Shown: one piece after another, positions 18,230 through 27,694 of the stretch
Position numbering within the stretch: the stretch's first letter is position 1
Layout of the letters: every line of letters starts with the position of its first letter
Notes under the pieces: model-generated
Databases searched by the model: none
Told to the model about the DNA's origin: nothing
Seen by the model: the letters and a program-made list of their open reading frames with translations, nothing else
Translations under genes and position numbers: made by a program
Origin: Gimesia maris
GTDB lineage: Bacteria > Planctomycetota > Planctomycetia > Planctomycetales > Planctomycetaceae
Direction of reading: 5' to 3'
Length of the DNA: 64,000 nt
Assembly (NCBI RefSeq): GCF_008298035.1
Contig: NZ_CP042910.1
Coordinates: 3,797,001-3,861,000 of the forward strand

Positions 18230-19813
18230 TCAGGGAGTAGATTTCTTACGCAGGGCACGTCCGGCAAGTGCACCGGTGGGGGTACCTTCATGAACAGCCG
18301 CCACTCCATTCACGAAGACATACCGCATGCCATCTGCATATTGGTGCGGGTTTTCGAAAGTCGCGGTATCAATGATTGTTTTGGGGTCGAAAATCACGAT
18401 ATCTGCTGCCTGCCCCGGTTTCAAATAGCCTCGATCAGTCAGGCCCAGTACATCTGCCGGCAGACCGGTAGCACTGCGAATGGCCTGGTTCAGAGGGATA
18501 ACCTGTTCGCGAATTGCATAATGGCCTATCTTACGGGGGAATGCACCATAATTACGCGGATGGGGTCGCGTTGCATCTGGTACCATTACCCCTCCATCTG
18601 AGGCAGTCGCAACCCAGGGATTGATCATCGCGTCCCGCACCTCTTCTTCATTCATGGCAAAGTTTACAATCTGCGCGCCACCACTTCGCATGATCTCTTC
18701 GGCAATTTGAAGTGCTGTTTTCTGTTCGGCTTTGGCAATTTCTCGCAAATGTTTTCCGACCCAATCTGGACGTGGACTATACTGAGCAATCACAATCTGC
18801 TTACCATCCTCTTTGATGCTCAGGCTATTTCCAACCGCCTCACGAACTTTCGCACCGGCCTCCGGGTCATCCAGTCGCTTGACCAGTTGATCAACACCGC
18901 CAGACATTGACCAGGGGGGAAAAATAGTGGCCGCCAGCGAAGTACTCGCTGCAATATAAGGATACTGATCCGCTGTAACCCGCTGCCCTTTTTTCCGGGC
19001 TTCCTTGATCAGTTCAATCGCCAGCCGCAGTGTGCCCCAGTTCGGCGTCCCCTTCACTTTCAGATGTGAAACATGAACCGGAACTTCCGCGTCCTGCCCA
19101 ATATGAATCGCTTCCTGGATAGAACTGACCAACCCCTCTTCCTCCCCGCGAATATGGCTGGCATAAATCCCCCCATTGGCGCCGATCACTTTAGCAAGCT
19201 CGGTAAGTTCCTCCGTGTTGGCGTATGTGCTGGGGGTGTAGATCAGTCCTGTGGACATCCCCCAGGCACCTTCTTTCATCGCCTTAGCTGCCAGGCGTTG
19301 CATTTCCTGCAGTTCCGCTTTGGTTGCCTTGCGATTGACCCTTCCAATCACCTGTGATCGCAGCTCTCCCTGTGGTAACAGGTGGGCCACATTGGTTCCG
19401 GCTCCTGCTTTGTCAACATTATCATAGAATTCCTGAACATCAATCGGCCCCATGCCGCAGTTTCCGGTCACCGAGGTCGTACATCCCTGCAGCAGGTAAT
19501 TAACAGCACCCCGGGATTTAGGATCGATGATGCCGCGATCACTGTGAGTATGCAGATCGATGAATCCGGGGCTGATCACAAGACAAGTTGCATCAATACG
19601 CTGCTCACATGCCGGACCTTCACCCGGGCCTACCGAAACGATTTTTCCATTGCGGACTGCTACATATCCCTGCTCAATCACTTTACCGGTACCATCATGG
19701 ATGGTACCGTTTTCGATTACATAGTCGACCCGTTCTGCACTGAAACCATGCTCTGTGGTCAGCAGACAAATCAAGAATGGTAATCCAAAGCATATCTTCA
19801 AGGTAAAAGTCAC
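18230..19813 (-). CDS. N-acyl-D-amino-acid deacylase (D-aminoacylase) family amidohydrolase
   Basis: 527 residues with an N-terminal signal peptide to about GFSA (residue 26), so extracytoplasmic. The amidohydrolase barrel shows the metal motif DLHTHSDRG near residue 91, a GNCGMGP loop, SHIRGEEEG, HVSHLKVKG and the catalytic aspartate in ASDGGVM. Known members hydrolyse N-acyl-D-amino acids to free D-amino acids. It starts with GTG overlapping the lipoprotein stop by one base, and DUF1611 and the epimerase follow. Together they could free and then convert D-glutamate-type compounds. Confidence 0.88.
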   Translation of the reverse strand: MTFTLKICFGLPFLICLLTTEHGFSAERVDYVIENGTIHDGTGKVIEQGYVAVRNGKIVSVGPGEGPACEQRIDATCLVISPGFIDLHTHSDRGIIDPKSRGAVNYLLQGCTTSVTGNCGMGPIDVQEFYDNVDKAGAGTNVAHLLPQGELRSQVIGRVNRKATKAELQEMQRLAAKAMKEGAWGMSTGLIYTPSTYANTEELTELAKVIGANGGIYASHIRGEEEGLVSSIQEAIHIGQDAEVPVHVSHLKVKGTPNWGTLRLAIELIKEARKKGQRVTADQYPYIAASTSLAATIFPPWSMSGGVDQLVKRLDDPEAGAKVREAVGNSLSIKEDGKQIVIAQYSPRPDWVGKHLREIAKAEQKTALQIAEEIMRSGGAQIVNFAMNEEEVRDAMINPWVATASDGGVMVPDATRPHPRNYGAFPRKIGHYAIREQVIPLNQAIRSATGLPADVLGLTDRGYLKPGQAADIVIFDPKTIIDTATFENPHQYADGMRYVFVNGVAAVHEGTPTGALAGRALRKKSTP

Positions 19814-20250
19814 TAGTTCTCCTCCGGAGTAATCTCAAATGAACGGGTTGAACTTTCTGCAGGAAGCTCGAGCCGTACTTTATATTCTTCGAACAGCGGT
19901 GGACCGAAATCAGGATCGGGACCTGAGTTCTTTTCAGTATCACCATATCCAGTCAGTCTTGCTACGTAGGCACCTCCTACAATACCGCGGCTTGGTTCGA
20001 TTTGATACATCCCGCCTTCAATCCTGGCGGTCGACGCAGGACCCGTATTCCCTTTCGCGGAATCAGGCTCCAGCGTAATCGTACCATTGTGAACCGGTTC
20101 TCCCCGAAAGGTCACCTCACCCGTGAGTGCATAGCGATCCAGCTCATTTGAATTAGAAGCCGAACAACCAACCAAGTCGCCCAGTATGATTGCCAGTACT
20201 AAAGTCCGTCGTGCCACAAACATTTCCTTGTCCCTTTTCATGGATCTCAT
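19813..20250 (-). CDS. Small predicted lipoprotein with a carboxypeptidase-regulatory-like fold
   Basis: 145 residues from the ATG at 20250; an ATG at 20223 (MFVARRTL), with GGACAAGGAA upstream, is an equally good start. The hydrophobic leader ends at GDLVGCSAS, a plausible lipobox with the lipid-modified Cys. The rest is a beta-rich domain (TGEVTFRGEPVHNGTITLEP) seen in many small planctomycete lipoproteins encoded next to DUF1559 genes. Its stop overlaps the D-aminoacylase start. No enzymatic motif is seen. Confidence 0.8.
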   Translation of the reverse strand: MRSMKRDKEMFVARRTLVLAIILGDLVGCSASNSNELDRYALTGEVTFRGEPVHNGTITLEPDSAKGNTGPASTARIEGGMYQIEPSRGIVGGAYVARLTGYGDTEKNSGPDPDFGPPLFEEYKVRLELPAESSTRSFEITPEEN

Positions 20251-20328
20251 CGCTTCCCGGACCAGTTGACTCCGGTGGGGAACTCACAAATTCTGCTTGA
20301 ATTGTCACCTTGTTTTCAACAGGTGGTT

Positions 20329-21294
20329 TTATTGCGTAAACCCACCCACGGGCAGACCGTCGTTGCGAATTCCCAAACTTCGAAACATCGTGATATCGAC
20401 ATTTTCACTGATAAAATGCACAGATCCATCAGCCAGGAGAAAATGACAGCCGCCAGTGTGAAAACTGCCAAAGTGATGCGATTGATAGTCTCGCGGATCT
20501 CCCGTATTCGGATCTACAGGCGCGGCGTTGATTCCCCCGTCAGCGGCAGTCAGATTGATCGCATGCCGACTTCCTCCAGAACCAACATTCGGAGTTGATG
20601 CCCAACCAACGTACGAACCATTACTCGTATTCGCAGTGGTGGTGTTGTAGTGACTTTCCCCCACCAGTAGAACATTGGATGACCCGTCAACGAGATCCCG
20701 AAAACTGATCTTTGAATTGACATACAGAATACCGTTCGTATAGAACCGGCGCGATGAAACTCCACAATAACCGGTAGAAGCTTGATAGCCTCCCTGCACA
20801 CCTCGATAACTTGCCGCCGCTGGTTCTGCACCAGCGACTGGATCAGACGGACACTTGTAAGCGACCATCGTATGCTTCCAGGCTGCTGAGTTACTGGTAC
20901 TCCCGCCATAGCCTGAGAAGGTGGTCTCCCAGGTCGTGAAGTCCTCATCGCATTCGAACTCCTGATACAAAGGTGCCTGATCCAGATAAGGCAGGATCAA
21001 TACCATCCAGGGGGCACGGCCTCGATTCGAAGAACTACTCGTGCACCAGGTAGAACTCGTTGTGTTAGATACCAGGCTGACTGCCCCTGGAGAAAATGTC
21101 CGGTGGGTATCGTGGTAATTGTGCAATGCCAGTCCAATCTGCTTCAGATTATTTTTACACTGGCTTCTTCTTGCTGCTTCCCGGGCCTGCTGTACCGCTG
21201 GTAAAAGCAGAGCGATCAGTATTGCAATGATGGCAATAACAACGAGTAATTCAATGAGCGTAAACCCATTCCTGCGTGAACTGTACCGGTACAT
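20329..21294 (-). CDS. DUF1559 pseudopilin-like protein
   Basis: 321 residues. The N-terminus is a classical type IV prepilin cleavage region ([20 protein letters not shown]) followed by one hydrophobic helix, then the DUF1559 signature ([20 protein letters not shown] and [11 protein letters not shown]). The C-terminal motif [19 protein letters not shown] is typical. Planctomycetes carry dozens of these; they are probably surface or periplasmic pseudopilins. AAGGAG lies 7 bp before the ATG. It is first in the run leading to the lipoprotein and D-aminoacylase genes. Confidence 0.93.
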   Translation of the reverse strand: MYRYSSRRNGFTLIELLVVIAIIAILIALLLPAVQQAREAARRSQCKNNLKQIGLALHNYHDTHRTFSPGAVSLVSNTTSSTWCTSSSSNRGRAPWMVLILPYLDQAPLYQEFECDEDFTTWETTFSGYGGSTSNSAAWKHTMVAYKCPSDPVAGAEPAAASYRGVQGGYQASTGYCGVSSRRFYTNGILYVNSKISFRDLVDGSSNVLLVGESHYNTTTANTSNGSYVGWASTPNVGSGGSRHAINLTAADGGINAAPVDPNTGDPRDYQSHHFGSFHTGGCHFLLADGSVHFISENVDITMFRSLGIRNDGLPVGGFTQ

Positions 21295-21552
21295 GACGGC
21301 TCCTTGGAGAAAAGTAAACTAGAATCAAATAGGGATCACCTTAAAGAACGAGCGATAAAAGGAAGGATTCTCAGGGAATGATTTTAGATCAGCGTGTGTT
21401 GCGCCGATGCATCTGTAAAATATATTTGTAAGCGAAGTGTGCTTACCCACTGTTACCACTCTACTGCCGGTGGCTTGTCAAACAATCCGAAATTGCGCAA
21501 ACTAATATCGAAAATGCGCAGACCCTTATTTAGCTGTTCCAGGTCCCAGTCT

Positions 21553-22740
21553 ATGTCTCCTCGCCCCCGCTCTCGATCTCGATCTCTAAAGATCCCTGAT
21601 AACAAACAGATCGCCTTGCTGATTGATCCAGATGACACATGGGGGCGCAGTGTGATCCAGGGCATCGCCTCAGCAGTTCGTAATGTTCTGCCCTGGAGTT
21701 TGTGGATTGCACCCCGTGATCAACAATGGCGATTGCGCGTCCCCCGGAACTGGCAGGGTGACGGCATCATCGCAGCTATCCGTGATGACAAGACAGCCGA
21801 TCACGTCAGCGGCCTCGACCTGCCTACGGTCAATGTTTCTTCCTGGGAAAAAGACTATCCCGACTGTTACCGCGTTAAAACAAATGACACCAGGCGAGCT
21901 GAGATGGCGTTCTCCCATTTTCGCGAGCGGAGCTTCAGCCACTTTGCCTACTATGGTCCACCCAGCCAGCGGTATTCACAATCGCGGGGGGATTACTTCC
22001 AGGATGTCGTACAGGCCGCGGGATTCGTATGTGACACATTTCGCAGTAGAACTACGACGCGTGAGAAATCATCGATTCAGGAGCGCACACTCCGATGGTT
22101 ACAGCAAGCACCCCGCCCGCTGGCTATTTTTGCCGCCGACCCGCATTCCGGAGTCCTGTTAACCGAGGTCTGTAGCGCAGTTGGTTTCCGTGTACCAGAG
22201 GAAATCGCGATCCTGGTAGGAGACACAGATGATCTGCTCTGCAATATCTCGGCACCGCCACTCTCCAGCATCGTCCTGGCCAGCGAGCAGATTGGTATGA
22301 CCAGTGTCCGGATTCTAGAGTCACTGCTGAAAGGCAAGAAAGTGAAATCGAAGGTACATGCTCTGCCTCCTCTACACGTAATTGAGCGGCAGTCTTCTGA
22401 AATGCTGGCCATCGACGACCCCCTGTTGGTCGACGCCCTCCGCTTTATTCGGGTACGGGCCCATACCGGCATTCAGGTCAGCGACGTCCTGCAGACCGTT
22501 CCCATCTCACGTCGGTCTCTCGAACAGCGATTCAGACAACTATTGAACTGCACGCCCGCAGATGAAATTCGTCGTATCAAAATAGAACGGGTCAAACAGT
22601 TATTGATCTCTACTGACAAAACAGTCGAACAGATAGCCGCGTCGTCCGGTTTCTGTAGTCCTGGTCAACTCTGCTTTGCCTTCAGAAAGCAGATTGGACA
22701 GACCCCGATAGAATTTCGAAGGTCTATTCGAGCAGGGTAG
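21553..22740 (+). CDS. XylR-type regulator: LacI-like sensor with AraC HTH
   Basis: 395 residues from the ATG at 21553, placed just before the first conserved segment (NKQIALLIDPDDTWGRSVIQG). The frame is open back to 21394, but those residues look non-coding. Residues 15-275 form a periplasmic-binding-protein-like ligand domain. The last 100 residues are two AraC helix-turn-helix units (RRSLEQRFRQLL and TVEQIAASSGFCSPGQLCFAFRKQIG). It is divergent from the DUF1559 to dgcA run and is the obvious candidate regulator of it. The ligand, a sugar or amino-sugar derivative, is not predictable here. Confidence 0.85.
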   Translation: MSPRPRSRSRSLKIPDNKQIALLIDPDDTWGRSVIQGIASAVRNVLPWSLWIAPRDQQWRLRVPRNWQGDGIIAAIRDDKTADHVSGLDLPTVNVSSWEKDYPDCYRVKTNDTRRAEMAFSHFRERSFSHFAYYGPPSQRYSQSRGDYFQDVVQAAGFVCDTFRSRTTTREKSSIQERTLRWLQQAPRPLAIFAADPHSGVLLTEVCSAVGFRVPEEIAILVGDTDDLLCNISAPPLSSIVLASEQIGMTSVRILESLLKGKKVKSKVHALPPLHVIERQSSEMLAIDDPLLVDALRFIRVRAHTGIQVSDVLQTVPISRRSLEQRFRQLLNCTPADEIRRIKIERVKQLLISTDKTVEQIAASSGFCSPGQLCFAFRKQIGQTPIEFRRSIRAG

Positions 22741-22877
22741 TTAATCTGTACTTTAAAGTGAATGTTGGACTATTTCAGATTAATTGAGTGGCCTCATATT
22801 GTGTTCGACTCGCTGTCTGATTCTGTTGGCTGCGTCGGAAGGTAATCTTGGGATGTGTCAGACAACTGGTTATTGAC

Positions 22878-23054
22878 TCAGGGACCTCCGTTAAATACTT
22901 CTGGCCACGCTCGCTCAAAGCCTTCAAAAAACACTTTCGAGCAATATCCTTCGTCGATTTTGGGCCACTCGAACTCAATCCAGTGCGTGATCACTCGGTC
23001 GTATTGTTTAAGAACGATCTCCCATTTGGGACGGTAAAACTGCTCATCGGTCAT
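22878..23054 (-). CDS. Small hypothetical ORF, possibly a remnant
   Basis: A 58-codon frame from an ATG at 23054 with aromatic, protein-like composition (MTDEQFYRPKWEIVLKQYD, ending PEVFNGGP). It lies in a stretch of broken genes and has no recognised family. It may be a true small gene or the N-terminal remnant of a longer one. Support is amino-acid composition only. Confidence 0.35.
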   Translation of the reverse strand: MTDEQFYRPKWEIVLKQYDRVITHWIEFEWPKIDEGYCSKVFFEGFERAWPEVFNGGP

Positions 23055-23150
23055 GATTGCTTCCCTGTACCGCGGCCGACCCTCACTTCAGCTATTCGTC
23101 AGAAACAATTCACCATTGAGCAGGTAATGAAAGTCGTTCACGGAGTAAGC

Positions 23151-23350
23151 CAACCTGGACTTTCTAAACGGGGCCGGCTGGGATGTGCATCACGAGGGGA
23201 GTTTGCTGCAGCACAAACTCATCCAGGAAATGGATACGGCGGTCGCAAGCTTGATTTCCGATTCCGAACAGAAAAACTCCTGGATAAAACTCTGATCGTC
23301 ATCAAGACAGAATATGGTCGTCCACCGGAATATGACAGCGGTAGAAGACG
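23151..23350 (+). pseudogene. DUF1501 gene fragment with homopolymer frameshift
   Basis: About 195 bp closely matching the DUF1501 gene at 4029-4217 ([16 protein letters not shown], then [20 protein letters not shown]). The intact gene has six A's after GAGCAG; here there are five, shifting the frame. Similarity stops at both ends, leaving neither start nor C-terminus. A remnant of a lost paralogue or of recombination, not a working gene. Confidence 0.8.
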
Positions 23351-23602
23351 GGGAAGCGCACAGATCGGCTCGGGCAAGCCAACCCGAAGTGGTCGTTCTG
23401 AACCCGATTTCCTTCTTGGAACCAGTGACGCTCGAAAGGCTGCGACAAGCGTGGCCGAACTTTCAGCCGCCGCAAGGCTTCAGGTATCTTGACGATGAAC
23501 AAGCAAGCTTCGTCAAGTCGTTCGTTCCCCCTTGCATGAACAAGCCGTTGATAGCGTACGCCCTGAAACAGTCTCCTACGTAACCATTCCAGGGATCTTG
23601 TA

Positions 23603-23905
23603 ATCATCAGACGGGCTACCCGGGGAACACTTCGACTACATGCTTTCCAATCCCCCGTTCGGCGTCGAATGGAAAAAGATTCAAAAGGAAATTAAAAAGG
23701 AACATGAACAGGACGGCTTCAACGGACGGTTCGGTCCTGGTCTGCCCCGTGTCAGTGATGGGTCGCTGCTGTTCCTGATCTCCAAGATGCGACCTGCCAA
23801 AGATGGCGGCAGCCGGTTCGGTATAGTTCTCAACGGGTCCCCGCTGTTTACCGGCAACGCGGGCAGTGGAGAAAGCGAAATCCGCCGCTATCCGCTACGA
23901 ATAAT
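23603..23905 (+). pseudogene. Type I restriction HsdM (N6-adenine methylase) fragment
   Basis: An internal piece of Hsd[20 protein letters not shown] contains the catalytic NPPF motif IV, followed by [20 protein letters not shown] and [19 protein letters not shown]. The protein is normally about 500 residues or more; only about 100 remain and nothing upstream provides the SAM-binding motif. Residues near SLLFLISKM look internally shortened. This shows a restriction system once stood here. Confidence 0.85.
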
Positions 23906-24484
23906 CGAGACTTTCAAAACTGTGATCTGCTGCTGCAGACTTTTGTTTTGCTGAGTTGGTGACGTGTCATATACAGCGAGTTCAGACTATTTATTCAATC
24001 GCCGAGGGCATGTTGACGCTTCTCAAAAAGATTTAATGAATGAACTCATTAGATCGTATGAGCTATCATCATTACAGTGATCGACTCGACGTACTGAGCA
24101 ATACACTTGCTCCACTTCAAATACGCGGGTTGCAACTCTGCCCACCGTCTTGAGACATTCAGCGGCTTCCTCCAGCATGTGGAGCAGTGTTAATTTGTCG
24201 CATCTTCGTTGGGGTAACTCTGCTTCTCCCAAAGTCTTCCGCCCACCCTCAATCCAGTACGCGACACACGAGCGGGCAAGTCCACGTCTACCGCGGCAGA
24301 ACAGTACCCTGTGGTGGCGATGCAGATCATATGTCAGTCATAATGTTGGTGCATCCTGGTAATAAAGACATCAACAGGTTGGGACGGTACGATATTTGCT
24401 GCCTTCTCGGTGAGAAATGGTACTTAGCGGCGATCGGCCCTCACCGCCCCCGATCTCGCACTTTAGATTTAGGAGATCCTCCTT
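23906..24484. other. Degraded intergenic sequence ahead of the sulfur cluster
   Basis: No recognisable gene. A short plus-strand frame around 23950-24080 (SYTASSDYLFNRRGHVDAS) and a minus-strand frame around 24232-24023 look protein-like but belong to no family I know. Bases just before 24485 carry AGGAG, the ribosome site for the next gene; its promoter should also lie here. Confidence 0.4.
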
Positions 24485-25885
24485 ATGACAATGGTATTTG
24501 AGAGCGTTCAGACCGCAGGCATAGCTCAGATTTCGTACTTGATTGGGGATGACGGCAGTCAAACAGCCGCCGTGGTCGATCCGCGACCAGAGGTTGAGGT
24601 CTACCTGGAGTTGAGCCGCAAACACGGCGTGGCAATTACTCACATCTTTGAAACGCACATTCACGCCGACTTTATGAGTGGCGCTCGGGAGCTGAAGCAG
24701 CGACTAGGCTCCGCCGAGATCCTCGCCAGCGGCGAAGGAAACGCAACCTATGACTTCCCAATCCAAAAGATTCAACACGGGGATCGCTTCTCGTTTGGCT
24801 CGGTCACCCTCACGGTACGGCATACGCCCGGCCATACACCGGAGCACATCTCCTACGAACTTGCGGAAAAGGATCGGGAGAATGATCCGTGGGGTGTGCT
24901 TAGCGGCGATTCTCTCTTCGTCAGTTCGGCCGGACGGCCCGATCTACTTGGCGAAGATGAGACTGAAGAACTTACCAAGCAACTGTTTCAGACGCTCCGC
25001 GACTACTACCTGAAGCTCGATGATGGGGTCATTATCTACCCCTGCCACGGCGCGGGCTCGGCGTGCGGGGCGGACATCGGCGAGCGGCCGATGACAACAA
25101 TCGGTTATGAGCGGAGAACAAATGACTTTCTCAAGCATGCTGACTTCGAAAAGTTTAAATCATTTGTCAAAGAAGGCGCGCCCCCAGTGCCACAGCATTA
25201 TCCGATTCTGAAAAAGATCAACGCTAGAGGGCCGGTGCTGATCGGGACAGCCCCGGCAATTACCGGCTTTCCGCCGGATGAATTCCATAACGCTGTCAAA
25301 CAAGGCAAGTCGCAACTCGTTGATACCCGACAAATGCTGGCTTTCGGTGGTGGACACATTGCCGGGGCAATCAACATCGGTGACCGGCCGGAATTGTCTG
25401 TTTGGGCAGGAGACTTGCTGTCTTATGACAAGCCCATTCTGTTAGTAATGGAAGATGAGACGCAGCTTGACTGGATCGTCTGGCACTTTGGATACGTAGG
25501 GCTCACGAACTTTGAAGGTTATCTAGCCGGAGGTATGAAGGCTTGGGACAATAAGGGCCTACCATTGGCAACACTTCCGCAGATTTCAGTACAGGGTCTG
25601 GATGAAGCAAAGGACGAATTCCAGGTCCTCGACGTGCGATCTCCCAGCGAGTTTGAGAATGGTCACATCAGTGGAGCCAAGCACAAATATGTGGCTGAGA
25701 TGCGCGATGGCGTCAATGGAAATCTTGGCCTCGACCGCGATAAGCCCGTCGCCGTGTATTGCGGAAGTGGATACCGGGCCAGCATCGCAGCCAGCGTGAT
25801 GAAGCGGGATGGATTTAAAGAGGTTCACAACGTCCCAGGCAGCATGCAGGCTTGGAAAAATGCCGGATTCAAGGTGGAGCAGTAG
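24485..25885 (+). CDS. MBL-fold hydrolase with two rhodanese domains (persulfide-dioxygenase-like)
   Basis: 466 residues. The N-terminal metallo-beta-lactamase domain (1-245) has THIHADF, HTPGHTPEH, SGDSLFVSSAGRPD and CHGAGSACG, as in ETHE1/persulfide-dioxygenase-type proteins. Two rhodanese folds follow. The first (about 265-355) has no Cys at the active loop (VMEDETQ). The second (about 370-466) keeps the loop CGSGYRAS with the catalytic Cys. Likely cytoplasmic sulfane-sulfur oxidation or transfer. AGGAG precedes the ATG. First gene of a co-directional sulfur cluster running to 29595. Confidence 0.9.
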   Translation: MTMVFESVQTAGIAQISYLIGDDGSQTAAVVDPRPEVEVYLELSRKHGVAITHIFETHIHADFMSGARELKQRLGSAEILASGEGNATYDFPIQKIQHGDRFSFGSVTLTVRHTPGHTPEHISYELAEKDRENDPWGVLSGDSLFVSSAGRPDLLGEDETEELTKQLFQTLRDYYLKLDDGVIIYPCHGAGSACGADIGERPMTTIGYERRTNDFLKHADFEKFKSFVKEGAPPVPQHYPILKKINARGPVLIGTAPAITGFPPDEFHNAVKQGKSQLVDTRQMLAFGGGHIAGAINIGDRPELSVWAGDLLSYDKPILLVMEDETQLDWIVWHFGYVGLTNFEGYLAGGMKAWDNKGLPLATLPQISVQGLDEAKDEFQVLDVRSPSEFENGHISGAKHKYVAEMRDGVNGNLGLDRDKPVAVYCGSGYRASIAASVMKRDGFKEVHNVPGSMQAWKNAGFKVEQ

Positions 25886-25918
25886 GTCCTCATCGTTTTA
25901 AGTCCGAGGAGAAATTAG

Positions 25919-26449
25919 ATGAACAACCCCATTGCAAAAAAATCGTGGTCGCCTTATTTGGTGGGCGTAGGGATCGGTGTGTTGAGCTGGTTCACCTTCT
26001 GGAGTGCCGATCATCCGCTTGGGATCACCACAGCATTTGAGCACACCGCTGCCTTGTTGATACAGGGGGCTTCACCGGCGCTTGCGGAGTCCAGCAGCTA
26101 CTATCAAGAGCACTCGCCGAAAATCGGCTGGGAATGGATGTTGGTCGTTGGGGTCTTGCTTGGGAGTTTCATCAGCTCATTTATTTCTGGCGACCGTGAG
26201 CCTATCACCGTGCCACCGCTGTGGAAGAGCCGCTTTGGCTCCAGCGTTCCGCTGCGACTGGCCATTGCCCTGTTAAGCGCAGGCTTGATGATGTTCGGTG
26301 CTCGGCTGGCCCAGGGCTGCACTAGCGGTCACGGGATTAGCGGAAATTTGCAACTGTCAGTTTCGAGCTGGCTGTTCTCATTGATTTTCTTTTCTGCGGC
26401 GATTCTGACTGCGTTATTCGTGTATGGTAGGAGGGCGCGCAATGTTTGA
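25919..26449 (+). CDS. YeeE/YedE sulfur-transport family membrane protein (copy 1)
   Basis: 176 residues, inner membrane, with about four hydrophobic segments. The hallmark GARLAQGCTSGHGISG near residue 130 carries the conserved Cys thought to pass thiosulfate in TsuA/YeeE proteins. The family is normally 350-400 residues, but split halves are common; this is one half and the next gene is the other. The coding sequence overlaps the partner by 8 bp. Confidence 0.9.
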   Translation: MNNPIAKKSWSPYLVGVGIGVLSWFTFWSADHPLGITTAFEHTAALLIQGASPALAESSSYYQEHSPKIGWEWMLVVGVLLGSFISSFISGDREPITVPPLWKSRFGSSVPLRLAIALLSAGLMMFGARLAQGCTSGHGISGNLQLSVSSWLFSLIFFSAAILTALFVYGRRARNV

Positions 26450-27062
26450 TCCACTGTGGAAATTAACGCTCGGTTTGCTAACCGGAATCATCTTCGGTTT
26501 CCTTTTGCAGAAAGGCCGCGTCGCAAAGTTTCATGTGATTGTAAATCAGTTTCTGTTTCGCGACTGGACCGTGGTTAAGGTTATGGGGACGGCCGTCATT
26601 GTCGGAGCGGTAGGGATCTACTTACTGCTGCCAACGGAAGCTGTGGCGCTGCATATCAAACCGCTTGTCTGGCTGGGTATTGTAACTGGAGGAATCTGTT
26701 TTGGCGTGGGTATGGCTATTTTGGGCTACTGCCCCGGGACCAGCGTGGCTGCCTGCGGCGAAGGCCGCCGCGACGCTGTGGTGGGAGTGTTCGGTATGCT
26801 GCTCGGCGCGGGCGTTTACGTGGCTCTATACCCGCCGCTTTCCGAATGGCTGAAGAATTGGGGGGATGCTGGAAAGATTACACTCCCGCAGATAAGCGGT
26901 ACCTCACCGTGGCTGTGGGTAGGTGGACTCGGTCTTTTTGCTGCGGGAGCAATTGCCCTTTTTGATCGCGGTTCCAGGGGATCGACTCCGGGACTTCAAG
27001 GAGAGAATCACGACGAAGTGTCACGGGTAGAAGGTGGTGCACATTCTATACAGGACCGATGA
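26442..27062 (+). CDS. YeeE/YedE-related DUF6691 membrane protein (copy 1)
   Basis: 206 residues from the ATG at 26442. It begins MFDPLWKLTLGLLTGIIFG, and GFLLQKGRVAKFHVI and GYCPGTSVAACGEGRRDAVVG are the conserved second-half motifs, including the Cys of CPGT. Several membrane helices are evident and the tail is short and polar. It overlaps the upstream half by 8 bp, so the two are co-translated and probably form one transporter for thiosulfate or a related sulfur compound (inference). Confidence 0.88.
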   Translation: MFDPLWKLTLGLLTGIIFGFLLQKGRVAKFHVIVNQFLFRDWTVVKVMGTAVIVGAVGIYLLLPTEAVALHIKPLVWLGIVTGGICFGVGMAILGYCPGTSVAACGEGRRDAVVGVFGMLLGAGVYVALYPPLSEWLKNWGDAGKITLPQISGTSPWLWVGGLGLFAAGAIALFDRGSRGSTPGLQGENHDEVSRVEGGAHSIQDR

Positions 27063-27078
27063 TGAAGGAATCCAGGTC

Positions 27079-27675
27079 ATGAAAGCTTACGCAAGTTTGT
27101 TAGCTGCATTTTTACTCTGGCCAGTAACCGCCGCACAAGCTGCGGGTGAACTGCCGTCACTGTACCCTTATCCTGAACCCGCTTGGTCGCCCTATGTGGT
27201 CGGGGGCCTGATCGGGGTACTCGTGCTCTCCACACTGGCTTTGGCGGGCAAAAAGATCGGCGCTTCCAGCGCCTACTCCGATACGGCCGGACTGTTAGGT
27301 CGCCTTGTTGCACCTCACCACATAGCTTCTTTGCCGTACTACCATAAAAGCAAACCGATGATTGGTTGGACTTTTACAATCGTCCTGGGTGCCATTCTTG
27401 GTTCATTTCTTGCGGCCGCGATGGGTGGTGAGCAGACCGGAACGTACCTCCAAGATATGTGGATTGCCCGCTTCGGTGCGGACAGCACCTTACTGCGGAC
27501 TGTTGTTGCACTGCTAGGTGGAGCACTGATGGCCTTTGGAGCGCGAATGGCCGGAGGCTGCACGAGCGGGCACGGGATCAGCGGCACGCTTCAATTGGCA
27601 GTTAGTTCATGGATTGCAGTGATCTGCTTTTTCATCGGCGGAATCGCAGCAGCCATGTTGATGTACCGCCTGTAG
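27079..27675 (+). CDS. YeeE/YedE sulfur-transport family membrane protein (copy 2)
   Basis: 198 residues from the ATG at 27079, preceded by GAAGGAATCCAGG. A signal-like leader ends near AQAAG, then the family fold with GARMAGGCTSGHGISG. It is a diverged paralogue of the protein at 25919 and is likewise followed by a DUF6691 partner. Two pairs in a row suggest different substrates or ancient tandem duplication. Confidence 0.9.
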   Translation: MKAYASLLAAFLLWPVTAAQAAGELPSLYPYPEPAWSPYVVGGLIGVLVLSTLALAGKKIGASSAYSDTAGLLGRLVAPHHIASLPYYHKSKPMIGWTFTIVLGAILGSFLAAAMGGEQTGTYLQDMWIARFGADSTLLRTVVALLGGALMAFGARMAGGCTSGHGISGTLQLAVSSWIAVICFFIGGIAAAMLMYRL

Positions 27676-27694
27676 TTCGCTTGGGAGGATTTTT

